DNA of 18,548 nucleotides from an uncultured Eubacteriales bacterium (GTDB lineage Bacteria > Bacillota > Clostridia > Oscillospirales > Oscillospiraceae): assembly GCA_900546485.1 (NCBI GenBank), contig URDK01000055.1, positions 1 through 18,548 of the forward strand, read 5' to 3'. This document shows, in pieces, positions 1 to 7,017 of the stretch (positions are counted from its first letter, which is position 1; the number at the start of each line of letters is the position of its first letter). The position numbers and the translations under genes were made by a program. The notes under the pieces were generated by a model, which was not told the DNA's origin, did no database searches, and saw only the letters and a list, made by a program, of their open reading frames with translations.

Positions 1-2
1 CC

Positions 3-659
3 GACCACGGCGAACGTGCCGCCTGCAAGGTGACCGTGACCCGCAAAAATGAAGAAGCAGCCAGAAAAAAGCCCACGCTGGATACCACCAGCCTGAGCCT
101 TGTGCTGCAGTACAATGACCTGCACCCCACCCATCAGCTCCGGTTGACCAACAGCGACCACTCCTTCCTCTATGTCTACCAGTGGATGAGCAGCAACCCT
201 GAGGTTGCCACAGTCAGCGACAAGGGGCTTGTCACGGCTCAGGCGGCGGGCACCACCACCATCACGGCAATGGTCTCCAACGGCCAGGCTCTGCGGTGCA
301 GCGTCACGGTGACTTCGGATATCGGCAAGGTGACCCTGAACAAGAGTGACCTGCTGCTCCGTACCGTGGGCACCCAGGAACGTCTGACGGCCACCGTTGC
401 GGTGGAAGGCGGCGGCAGTGTGCCCATTACATGGGTCAGCAGCAACCCCGGTGTCGTTACCGTGGATGCGGATGGCGTGGTGACCGCCATTGCCGATGGA
501 GAAGCCAAGGTCACGGCCCTTTCGCCTGCCGGACGCTTTGACGTGTGCAGCGTTGTGGTGGGTATGGCGGCGGAGAAGTACGAATCTGAAGCCGACCTTG
601 CCGACGAGCTCAAGCTCCCTGACCCCTACGTTGCCGTAAGGCTGAATAAACTGGCATAA
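3..659 (+). CDS. BIG2 (bacterial Ig-like) domain protein, 3' end
   Basis: The frame is open to the left edge, so only the C-terminal ~218 residues are present. Two immunoglobulin-like BIG2 units are visible. The first covers roughly residues 17-94 (counted from the GTG at 30) with core WMSSNPEVATVSDKGLVTA; the second covers 98-178 with core WVSSNPGVVTVDADGVVTA. The leading residues (..ACKVTVTR) look like the last strand of a further upstream unit. BIG2 units occur in large secreted or surface proteins of Firmicutes, where they act as spacers or adhesion modules; the function of the whole protein cannot be told from this piece. The tail after the last unit (AEKYESEADLADELKLPDPYVAVRLNKLA region) shows no LPxTG motif or membrane segment, so any anchor or catalytic domain would lie upstream. 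The gene is followed 11 bases later by a strong terminator. Confidence 0.85.
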   Translation, partial: DHGERAACKVTVTRKNEEAARKKPTLDTTSLSLVLQYNDLHPTHQLRLTNSDHSFLYVYQWMSSNPEVATVSDKGLVTAQAAGTTTITAMVSNGQALRCSVTVTSDIGKVTLNKSDLLLRTVGTQERLTATVAVEGGGSVPITWVSSNPGVVTVDADGVVTAIADGEAKVTALSPAGRFDVCSVVVGMAAEKYESEADLADELKLPDPYVAVRLNKLA

Positions 660-670
660 AGAAAAAGTAC

Positions 671-708
671 CCGCCCATGGCTGTTTTAGACGGCTATGGG
701 CGGTTTTT
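671..708 (+). terminator. Rho-independent terminator of the BIG2 gene
   Basis: CCGCCCAT (671-678) pairs perfectly with ATGGGCGG (696-703), with further partial pairing inward (GGC/GCC type), and is followed directly by TTTTT (704-708). It starts 11 bases after the stop codon of the BIG2 gene. Confidence 0.9.
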
Positions 709-1076
709 GCGTGTATGGAAACGGATGCGCTGGGAAAAACTTGCCGAAGAGGAATTTTTTGCAAAAAATATTTTGCGTTGCGTGTTGCGGTGTACCTGAC
801 ACATCCGGCTGCCTCCGGCAGGTGAAAAAGGACAAAATGGCCCGAACGTTGTTTAAGACAGGGGGCGGATGCCCCACGGAGTGGCAAAATCTCTGCAAAA
901 AAGGCGGCTGTCCGGCTTGAATGACACATTTAACAAAAATTTTACGTGAAGTGATTGAATTTGCAACTCTTGACAGAAGGCGGGACAAACCATTATCCTT
1001 TTATCAGAGGAAAGTATTTTATGTCGCCAGACGTTGGAATGCCTGGTGTACAAGTGTGTGTCAGGAGGGAAAGAAT
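709..1076. other. Gene-free spacer (about 370 bp)
   Basis: I see no convincing gene here; the open frames overlapping it are poor in coding character, and the one running into the next gene lacks a ribosome binding site at its first ATG. The spacer holds a perfect 14-bp palindrome TTTTTTGCAAAAAA at 755-768, a small CTGCC-TCC-GGCAG hairpin near 810-822, and the promoter described at 970-999. The composition is more AT-rich than the flanking genes, as expected for a control region. Confidence 0.6.
970..999 (+). promoter_or_regulatory. Sigma-A type promoter for the XRE regulator
   Basis: A consensus -35 box TTGACA (970-975) is followed after 18 bases by TATCCT (994-999), a 4 of 6 match to TATAAT. 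Transcription would start near 1006 and leave a leader of about 70 bases before the regulator's start codon. The -35 match is perfect; the -10 choice is less certain. Confidence 0.55.
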
Positions 1077-1709
1077 ATGTCCAACTACCGGAACCGAATC
1101 GGGGAAGCCATTGCCTTTGCCCGGAACGTGGCGGGCAGATCCCAGCAGGAGCTTGCGGATATGCTGGGGCGGGACAAGCGCACCATTCAGAAATGGGAGC
1201 GGGGCGAGATCCGCATTGCGCTGGAGGATTTTCTGGATGTATTCGATACTCTGCACCTGCCGGTGGGGCCCTATGAAATGTGGATCCTGCATCCGGAACT
1301 CTTTCCGCGCGGCATGGAGGAGATCAAGGGCTTCAGCACCGAAAAGAAGCGGAGGACACTGGCGGATTATTATCTGCATCAGGCTGCACCGCTGGAGATC
1401 GAGCAGGAGTATTACATCCTGTTCGGCGACCACGGCAGCAACAGCTGCGGCATCCGGCAGGAGCTGCTGGCCAACCTGCAGACTCCGCTCCGTGACCGCA
1501 AACGGATCGTGAACCAGATCATCGACAACTACTATGAGGCCCGGGCCATCGGACATCTGACCGACCCGGAGGGCCAGCAGCCAGTGATGCCCATTCTGGA
1601 AGCCTGCTACGATGCCAGTGCACGGAGCGTGAAAGCCAACGAGAACCGATACAGCATCGGCAGCATCGAGGACTATCTGGACGATGCGGAGAAACCGGCA
1701 GAAGAGTGA
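1077..1709 (+). CDS. XRE-family helix-turn-helix regulator
   Basis: The protein has 210 residues. Residues ~5-60 form a Cro/C1-type helix-turn-helix: the motif SQQELADMLGRDKRTIQKWE, with the recognition helix around RDKRTIQKWERG, is typical of XRE regulators. The remaining ~150 residues are mainly helical and match no effector domain I recognise; they carry many Tyr, Glu and Arg residues (YYLHQAAPLEIEQEYY) and could serve dimerisation or ligand sensing. I chose the ATG at 1077 because AGGAGGG (1063-1069) lies 7 bases upstream; a longer in-frame start at 921 has no such site. It stands alone with its own promoter and a weak terminator. Its targets are unknown. The length and solitary setting do not suggest a phage repressor. 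Confidence 0.8.
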   Translation: MSNYRNRIGEAIAFARNVAGRSQQELADMLGRDKRTIQKWERGEIRIALEDFLDVFDTLHLPVGPYEMWILHPELFPRGMEEIKGFSTEKKRRTLADYYLHQAAPLEIEQEYYILFGDHGSNSCGIRQELLANLQTPLRDRKRIVNQIIDNYYEARAIGHLTDPEGQQPVMPILEACYDASARSVKANENRYSIGSIEDYLDDAEKPAEE

Positions 1710-1713
1710 ACCG

Positions 1714-1750
1714 AACAGCAGACGGCCATGTGCAGCCGCCTGCTGTTTCT
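1714..1750 (+). terminator. Probable weak terminator after the XRE gene
   Basis: AACAGCAGACGGC (1714-1726) pairs with GCCGCCTGCTGTT (1735-1747) with one mismatch in 13, closing an 8-base loop. Only a short T-rich stretch (TTTCT) follows, so termination may be partial. It begins 4 bases after the regulator's stop. Confidence 0.5.
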
Positions 1751-1775
1751 GCGTTCGGCTGCCTGCGGGAAAATA

Positions 1776-1804
1776 TTGTGAAATTTGCGGATTCCTGCTA
1801 TACT
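1776..1804 (+). promoter_or_regulatory. Sigma-A type promoter for the SseB-domain gene
   Basis: TTGTGA (1776-1781), exactly 17 bases, then TATACT (1799-1804). The -10 box matches 5 of 6 positions and the spacing is ideal. The start of transcription would be near 1811, leaving a short leader that includes the GAAGGGTGAG ribosome binding site. Confidence 0.65.
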
Positions 1805-1836
1805 TATCCTATTGATGAAAAAGAAGGGTGAGATAA

Positions 1837-2407
1837 ATGGCATACAACATGGGCGGTCGGCGCTTCCGGCCGGTGGGCAGCGGAAAAAAGCGGACTGCGC
1901 CGCAGTACGGGCCGGTGGGCACAGGCTGCCCGTTTGTGGAGGAGGCCGTGGCGCGGCTGTACCGGGAGCAGAACGAGGAACATTTCTGGAGCCTGATGAA
2001 CGCCCTGAACTATGCGCTGGAATTGCAGACCAAGGTGCTGGTGCCGCTGGATGCGGCGGTGGACCCCCAGAGCGGGGCCGCCCCCTGGGCACACCTGCCC
2101 ATCCCGGAGGAGCGGGCCGAGGGCCTGCAGCCCTGGCTGCTCCACACCCGGAAAGAGCGGAACTATCTGCCGCTGTTCACCTCGGTAAAGAACGCCGAGG
2201 CGGAAAAGGCCAGCGCCACCCGCCCCATGGTGGAGCGCAGCCTGCGCAGCGCCATGGAGTATGCGCTGGAAACGGACGGCATCGATGGTGTGGTGCTGGA
2301 CCCGTGGACAAGCTCTGCCACGCTGGATGTCTCCCTGCTCAGCGGGCTGCTGAGATCGGAGCGGGGAAGCGACAACCCCGGCGCTCAGGAGCTGGAAGGA
2401 AGAATTC
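1837..2407 (+). CDS. SseB-domain protein, truncated at the sequence junction
   Basis: About 190 codons are genuine. From residue ~28 (PFVEEAVARLYREQNEEHFW) through ~165 the protein matches the SseB N-terminal domain: a helical segment, the KVLVPLD strand, the LPLFTSVKNAE strand-turn and the GVVLDPW strand. SseB-domain proteins occur in many Firmicutes and enterobacteria, but their cellular role is poorly defined. The ATG at 1837 follows GAAGGGTGAG and a good promoter. After residue ~190 the same frame turns into an Arg/Ala-rich translation (RRRRQLRAARG...), which is the downstream gene read out of frame. The true 3' end is therefore missing, and the change falls at GAATTC 2402-2407. I treat this as truncation by a join between two DNA sources, not as natural decay. 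Confidence 0.7.
2402..2407. other. Putative junction of two unrelated DNA sources
   Basis: The hexamer GAATTC lies where two coding frames break: the SseB-domain gene loses sense to its right, and the next gene has no start or ribosome binding site to its right yet stays open through it. Isoleucine codon use changes sharply here: no ATA that I could find in the three genes before, about 17 ATA in the following 360 codons. GAATTC is the EcoRI site, which suggests ligation of restriction fragments, but an assembly or amplification chimera or a natural recombination cannot be excluded. Confidence 0.6.
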
Positions 2408-3490
2408 GGATACCGGGACGTGAAGCTCGCATACGCCGGCGGCGTCAGCTTCGCGCAGCTCGAGGAGCTGCGCGGACTGGGCGTGGACATAGTCGGCGTG
2501 GGCCGTGCCATCATAGACGCGCCGCTGCTGGATATGCACATGGACGTTGTGAAGGTCGAGTCCGACGAGGATCACGGGCACAAATACGACCTGCTGGACA
2601 AGAGCGAGCTGCTCATCCAGGGCATACGCCTCGAGCGCGGTAACCTGAACGTCATCTCCGACATAGTTGCGGAGGAACTCGGCATAGACCCGGACGACGT
2701 GCTGGTCATCGACGTGCGCGACAGCTCCGTGGCGCTGGACATACTGCAAAAGCAGCTAGATCCGAAGGTCTTCATAGGCAAGGAGCGGGCCATCCTAGAC
2801 AGGCTCTCCCGGACGGACGGAGTTTTTATCTCGGACGAGACGCGCATCTCTTCCCGTGGCATGCTGGGCTGGATAGTCGCGGACGAGGAAGAGACCACCG
2901 AAATGTTCAGCGGACTTGAGCGCGGGCAGCAGAACACGGAAAAGATAACTGAGATAATAAAAAAGCGGGCCATCGTTTTCCCGAGCGGTACAGAGGTCGA
3001 GGACGGTGAGATCGAGGATACGAACACTCCGCTTCTGATATCCAAGCTAACCGAGGCCGGATTCACGGCGGAGGCCGGCCCGGTGCTCAAAGATGACCTG
3101 GACCTCTTTGCCGGGAAGCTGCGCAGGGCGATGGACGGCGGATACGGCGTTCTCATCACGACCGGCGGCGTGGGGGCGGAAAACAAGGATTTCAGCGTTG
3201 AGGCCATACTTCGCCTCGACCCTGCGGCGGCTGCTCCCTATATAGCCAAGTTCAAGGTCGGCGAGGGGCGGCACCGGAAAGAGGGAATACGCATAGCCGT
3301 GGGCCAGGTGGGCTTCACCACGCTCGTGGCCCTTCCGGGACCCAACGACGAGGTCGCGCTGTGCGCGGATTGCCTCATAGAAGGTATCACGAAGGGGTGG
3401 AGCAAGGAAGTGCTTGCCGGGCGTCTCGCAAAGCTCCTGAGGGCACGGCTCACAGAGAAGATGGCCGGACACCACGCACACGGAAATTAA
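2402..3490 (+). CDS. TIM-barrel (HPS/OMPDC-like) - MoCF domain fusion, 5' end missing
   Basis: Numbering is from the GTG at 2420, which lacks a ribosome binding site; the frame is open leftward to the junction, so this is a 3' fragment. Residues 1-44 (KLAYAGGVSFAQLEEL, then GVDIVGVGRAIIDAP) look like the last two strands of a phosphate-binding TIM barrel, with the AGG and VGRAI loops of 3-hexulose-6-phosphate synthase/OMP decarboxylase relatives; NadC-like barrels are a second possibility. Residues ~55-180 I do not recognise (VLVIDVRDSSVALDIL, TRISSRGMLGWIVADEEE). Residues ~184-320 form a MoCF fold as in CinA, MoaB and Mog: SGTEVEDGEIEDTN, VLITTGGVGAENKDF and LVALPGPNDEV. MoCF domains bind molybdopterin or nucleotides. 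The C-terminus ends in a His-containing tail (MAGHHAHGN). It leads the NPN/redox gene run, 55 bases ahead of the next gene. Whether it acts on a nucleotide intermediate of the cofactor is unknown. Confidence 0.6.
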   Translation, partial: EFGYRDVKLAYAGGVSFAQLEELRGLGVDIVGVGRAIIDAPLLDMHMDVVKVESDEDHGHKYDLLDKSELLIQGIRLERGNLNVISDIVAEELGIDPDDVLVIDVRDSSVALDILQKQLDPKVFIGKERAILDRLSRTDGVFISDETRISSRGMLGWIVADEEETTEMFSGLERGQQNTEKITEIIKKRAIVFPSGTEVEDGEIEDTNTPLLISKLTEAGFTAEAGPVLKDDLDLFAGKLRRAMDGGYGVLITTGGVGAENKDFSVEAILRLDPAAAAPYIAKFKVGEGRHRKEGIRIAVGQVGFTTLVALPGPNDEVALCADCLIEGITKGWSKEVLAGRLAKLLRARLTEKMAGHHAHGN

Positions 3491-3545
3491 TACTATCCCC
3501 CTTTTTAAATAGCCAAAAATTATTGTAGAGAAGGAGAAGGCAGAA

Positions 3546-5597
3546 ATGAAAATTGTTCAGCGCGTATCCTCAGTAAATGCGGACAAGTGTGTCGGATGCA
3601 GAAGCTGCGAGGTGCACTGTCCCACCGGGGCGATCAAGGTGAGGGCTGGAGTCGGCGAGGAGGGCTACATATCCCCCTGCCAGAAGGCCTGCCCGGCCGG
3701 AATCAATGTCTCCGGCTATATCGCCCTCGCCGCCGCCGGCAGGTATGAGGACTCCTACCGCCTCATCAGAAGGGACAACCCCTTCCCCTCCGTCTGCGGA
3801 CGCATCTGCACCCACAACTGCCAGAGCGAATGCAACCGCAACAACTACGACAGCTCCGTCGCCATCCGGGACATCAAGCGCTTCGTGGCGGACAAGGCCT
3901 TTGAAAACGGCATCAAGCTAGAGAACGTGTGGCCACTCAACGGCAAGAAAGTCGGCATCATCGGCGCAGGTCCCAGCGGCCTCACCGCGGCCTATTACCT
4001 GGCCCTGAGCGGCTATGCCGTGGACGTGTACGACTCCGCGCCTGTGGCAGGCGGCGTCCTCGCCTTTGGCATACCCAAGTGGAGGCTGCCCAAGGACGTC
4101 ATCGAGCGCGAGGTCAAGGCCATCGAGGCCGTCGGCGTGAAAATACACCTGAACACCGAGATAGGCCGCGACAAGAGCTTTGACGAGCTCCGGTCCGAGT
4201 GTGACGCCATATACATAGCCACCGGTACCCAGTTCTCCAAGAAAGCCGGCGTCAAGGGCGAGGATCTGCCCGGCGTGACCCACGGCCTGGACTTCCTGCG
4301 CGACGTGAACCTCGGCAAGAAGCCGGTTGTAGGCAAGAAGGTCGTTGTCATCGGCGGCGGCAACACCGCGATGGACGCCTCTCGCACTGCCCTGCGCCTC
4401 GGCGCGGAGGAGGTATCCGTCCTCTACCGCCGCCGCGAGGTGGACATGCCCGCCGACCAGCGCGAGGTCATGGAAGCCAAGGAGGAGGGCATCAAGTTCA
4501 TCACCATGTCCGCGCCCGAGGAATTCGTGGGCAACGGCAAGGTCGAAAAGATAGTGTGCTCGAAGATGGCACTGGGCGAGCGCGACGCCAAGGGCCGCCG
4601 CGGCACCGTCAAGATAGAGGGCGAGACCTTCGAGGTCGAGGCCGACACCGTCATAGTGGCGGTGAGCCAGTACTCCGACTTCCCCTTCATCGGCAAGGAC
4701 GAGGTTGAAATGACCGAGTGGGGCAAGCTTATTGTCAACGACGACATGATGACCACCCTGCCCGGCGTGTTCGCGGGCGGCGACGTCGCCAGGGGGTCCG
4801 CCACAGCAATACAGGCTATAGCAGATGGCAAACACGCGGCGGAAAAGATAGCTGCGTATCTGGGTCTCACCACCTCCATCAACCAGGGCGCGGAGATAGA
4901 GCTGCCGCCCAGGGGCGAGAAGAAGATAAACTACAAGTCCGCCGGCAAGATGCGCAACCTTCCCGCCAAGGAGCGCATACACAGCGAGGAAGAGGTCGCC
5001 CTGGGCCTAACCGAGGAGATGCTCCAGGCGGAGGCCGCACGCTGCTACCGCTGCTCGGGCAAGGCATCCGTGGACACTGAGCGCTGCGTCGACTGCGGCA
5101 TGTGCTGGGAGCACTGCAACTACGGCGCTGTGGAGCTCAAGATGCTCGACCAGCCCATCATCCACGCTGTTACCCAGACCATAGAGCCCGAGCTCTATCA
5201 GCAGGTGCACGACGTACTCAAGAAGATACATGAGTACCCCTTCGACATGATCTGCCCCTGCTCCCTCACCCCCATGTGGGAGATAGTCTGCGCCATTCTG
5301 AAGGGTGCGCACACCTACGCGGACCTGACCGTGGCCACCGGCGTGCGCAGCGGCTGCTCCATCTACTGCATCACAAACACCCTCGCGGCCTTCGAGGCCT
5401 GCGGATATCCCCAGACTCCCCCCGATAACGGTGGCTGGAACTATCCCAAGGTCACGCTCTTCAACCTCGACTCCGAGGCCTGCGCGCACGACCCGCACAT
5501 CAACCTCAAAAAGGCGCAGGACCGCATCTGGGACGAGGAAAAGTTTGAACAGGCATGGTCTGAATTTATTGCAAGTCAGGAGGCAATGAAAAAATGA
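3546..5597 (+). CDS. GltD-type NAD(P)H oxidoreductase with ferredoxin and BFD-like modules
   Basis: This 683-residue cytoplasmic flavoprotein has these modules in order. A [4Fe-4S] motif C15-x2-C18-x2-C21-x3-CP at the N-terminus. A GltD/dihydropyrimidine-dehydrogenase type Fe-S helical domain (~45-120; CQKACPAGINV, CGRICTHNCQSECNR). An FAD-binding Rossmann fold with GIIGAGPSG (137-145), an NAD(P)-binding fold with VVVIGGGNTAMDASR (~266-280), and the FAD-closing motif GVFAGGD (407-413). A second ferredoxin motif C514-x2-C517-x2-C520-x3-C524. Last, a BFD-like [2Fe-2S] domain with C570-P-C572 and C604/C608. The GltD core passes electrons between NAD(P)H and Fe-S clusters; the added clusters suggest a hub that wires NAD(P)H to ferredoxin or partner proteins. 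The ATG at 3546 follows GAAGGAGAAGG. The stop overlaps the next start by 4 bases (ATGA), implying coupled translation with the LarA-like gene. The physiological acceptor is unknown. Confidence 0.85.
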   Translation: MKIVQRVSSVNADKCVGCRSCEVHCPTGAIKVRAGVGEEGYISPCQKACPAGINVSGYIALAAAGRYEDSYRLIRRDNPFPSVCGRICTHNCQSECNRNNYDSSVAIRDIKRFVADKAFENGIKLENVWPLNGKKVGIIGAGPSGLTAAYYLALSGYAVDVYDSAPVAGGVLAFGIPKWRLPKDVIEREVKAIEAVGVKIHLNTEIGRDKSFDELRSECDAIYIATGTQFSKKAGVKGEDLPGVTHGLDFLRDVNLGKKPVVGKKVVVIGGGNTAMDASRTALRLGAEEVSVLYRRREVDMPADQREVMEAKEEGIKFITMSAPEEFVGNGKVEKIVCSKMALGERDAKGRRGTVKIEGETFEVEADTVIVAVSQYSDFPFIGKDEVEMTEWGKLIVNDDMMTTLPGVFAGGDVARGSATAIQAIADGKHAAEKIAAYLGLTTSINQGAEIELPPRGEKKINYKSAGKMRNLPAKERIHSEEEVALGLTEEMLQAEAARCYRCSGKASVDTERCVDCGMCWEHCNYGAVELKMLDQPIIHAVTQTIEPELYQQVHDVLKKIHEYPFDMICPCSLTPMWEIVCAILKGAHTYADLTVATGVRSGCSIYCITNTLAAFEACGYPQTPPDNGGWNYPKVTLFNLDSEACAHDPHINLKKAQDRIWDEEKFEQAWSEFIASQEAMKK

Positions 5598-6991
5598 GCA
5601 TTAATTACGATGAACTCATCCATCCCGTGCAGGAGCCGACGACCTATATGCCGTCCGTCTACTGCAATACCCCCGAAATGCACGCGAGGGACCTGCCCGA
5701 CATGGTCTCCGTCAATCTGAGAGAGCTTTTCCCCAGCCTGCCCGAGCCCTGCTACACGAGGGACGGCGACGACCTCACGATAATCGCGAAAAAGACCCGC
5801 GAGGCCCTCGAGCACGTGGACATGAGCGACATCACGCCCGAGACCTCTGTCAACATCGTCTGCGCCGAGCACGGCTTCTGCCTGTGTGGGGGCAAGCCCT
5901 ACATTGAGATGATAAAGACCATCCGCGACGTGGTGCTCGAGCGCACTGGCTGCATCGACCTGCGCCTGCGCGTCGTAATGTGGCGTACCCCCAGAGAGTG
6001 CACCGAGGCCATAGAGTACTACAACCTCAACGAGGAATTCGACAACAACGTTGGCTACTCCTGGGCCTATGACAAGGCCGTGCCCATCGAGACCCGCATC
6101 GGCACGATGTACGGCCTTGAGAAGGTATACGACGCGGACAAGTTTATACTCGCCTACTACGACGACCCGCGCGAGCTGTACCTCCACAGGATGTACCGCA
6201 AGTCTTTCAAGGCCTTTACCATGAACATGGCCCGTTTTGAGACCCGCTCCATGTACCACGAGGCCATAGGCAAGTTCCACGGCCAGACCAGCAACCTTGC
6301 CTCAATCGTCCCGACCTCCATCTACGACTCTGACTTCGTGCAGAGCAAATGGGCTTTTGGCTGCTTCCTGACCTCCTCACCCTCGGGCATCAACGGAGTC
6401 TACGCCGGGGACGACCTCTACGAGATAGACGACCACCTGGACGCGAGCTTGCTCAGGACCTATTCCTACATCGTACAGCTCTACCGCCAGCTCGAGAACG
6501 TAAACGTCATAGTCGAGGGCGGCAGGTGGCACAACTATGTCCACGGCGGCGGCCTCATCAGCGGCGTCATGCTGCACCTCAGCAAGGACCAGATGGACCT
6601 CGACGACGACTCCGTGGACTCCGTCGCGCCCGGCCTGCGCTCCTACATCATCAACCAGTGCTGGTACGGCCTACCCGCCGGGGCGCCCGTGCCCTTTATC
6701 CTCGTCGGCGACGAGCTCACGGAGAACATCACGAAAAAGGACATCTTCTCAAGGTATCTGAGCCTTACGCCCACCTTTAAGTCCTGCAAGACCCTGCCCG
6801 AGGCCATCGAATATTCAACGAAGGTCTCGAACGGCGCCGGCTACCTCATCTTCGACGGCAGCTTCGGCTTCGTGAACTGCTCCCGCTCTATAGCTGAGGA
6901 GATGATACGCAAGGCCCCCGGTATAATCAAGCTGGTGGACGAGGAGCTATATCCCAAGTACATGAAGCAGAGGGGCCTTGAGATAGAATAA
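5594..6991 (+). CDS. Divergent LarA-superfamily (nickel-pincer nucleotide enzyme) candidate
   Basis: LarA enzymes racemise or epimerise 2-hydroxyacids by hydride transfer to an NPN cofactor held on a lysine. This 465-residue protein has no hit I know by name, but several stretches line up with LarA in order. SVNIVCAEHG (86-95) lies where LarA has its DHTRP region. ADKFILAYYDD then H198 and YRKS (201-204) lies where LarA has ADLLISEGFIES, H174 and GRKS, so K203 would be the cofactor lysine. H222 is at the place of H200. GGRWHNYVHGGG (309-320) matches ARDGHGGEGF. At the C-terminus, KTLPEAIEY and the GYLIFDGSFGFV strand (~399-427) match KTLDEAMEK and VTVIPDGLGVIV. The residue matching the catalytic H108 appears to be W130 (VVMWRTP versus GFHRPS), so the chemistry may differ. 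There is no signal peptide. AGGAGG (5578-5583) precedes the start. larB, larC and a larE-like gene downstream support an NPN role. The alignment was made by eye from memory. Confidence 0.6.
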   Translation: MSINYDELIHPVQEPTTYMPSVYCNTPEMHARDLPDMVSVNLRELFPSLPEPCYTRDGDDLTIIAKKTREALEHVDMSDITPETSVNIVCAEHGFCLCGGKPYIEMIKTIRDVVLERTGCIDLRLRVVMWRTPRECTEAIEYYNLNEEFDNNVGYSWAYDKAVPIETRIGTMYGLEKVYDADKFILAYYDDPRELYLHRMYRKSFKAFTMNMARFETRSMYHEAIGKFHGQTSNLASIVPTSIYDSDFVQSKWAFGCFLTSSPSGINGVYAGDDLYEIDDHLDASLLRTYSYIVQLYRQLENVNVIVEGGRWHNYVHGGGLISGVMLHLSKDQMDLDDDSVDSVAPGLRSYIINQCWYGLPAGAPVPFILVGDELTENITKKDIFSRYLSLTPTFKSCKTLPEAIEYSTKVSNGAGYLIFDGSFGFVNCSRSIAEEMIRKAPGIIKLVDEELYPKYMKQRGLEIE

Positions 6992-7017
6992 CTGGCGGGG
7001 CGCAAGGAGGAAGCAAA

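Noticed and set aside
755..768. Palindrome TTTTTTGCAAAAAA considered as a terminator or operator
   Set aside because: The stem is only A/T around a GC and it is not next to a gene end; the true terminator is at 671-708. It could bind a regulator, but nothing supports a specific one.
921..1076. Possible N-terminal extension of the XRE regulator from ATG 921
   Set aside because: No ribosome binding site at 921, the predicted promoter lies inside the extension, and AGGAGGG sits just before ATG 1077.
3918..4982. 354-codon minus-strand frame opposite the GltD-type gene
   Set aside because: It lies wholly inside a well-supported flavoprotein gene and its Leu/His/Gly-rich product shows no domain.
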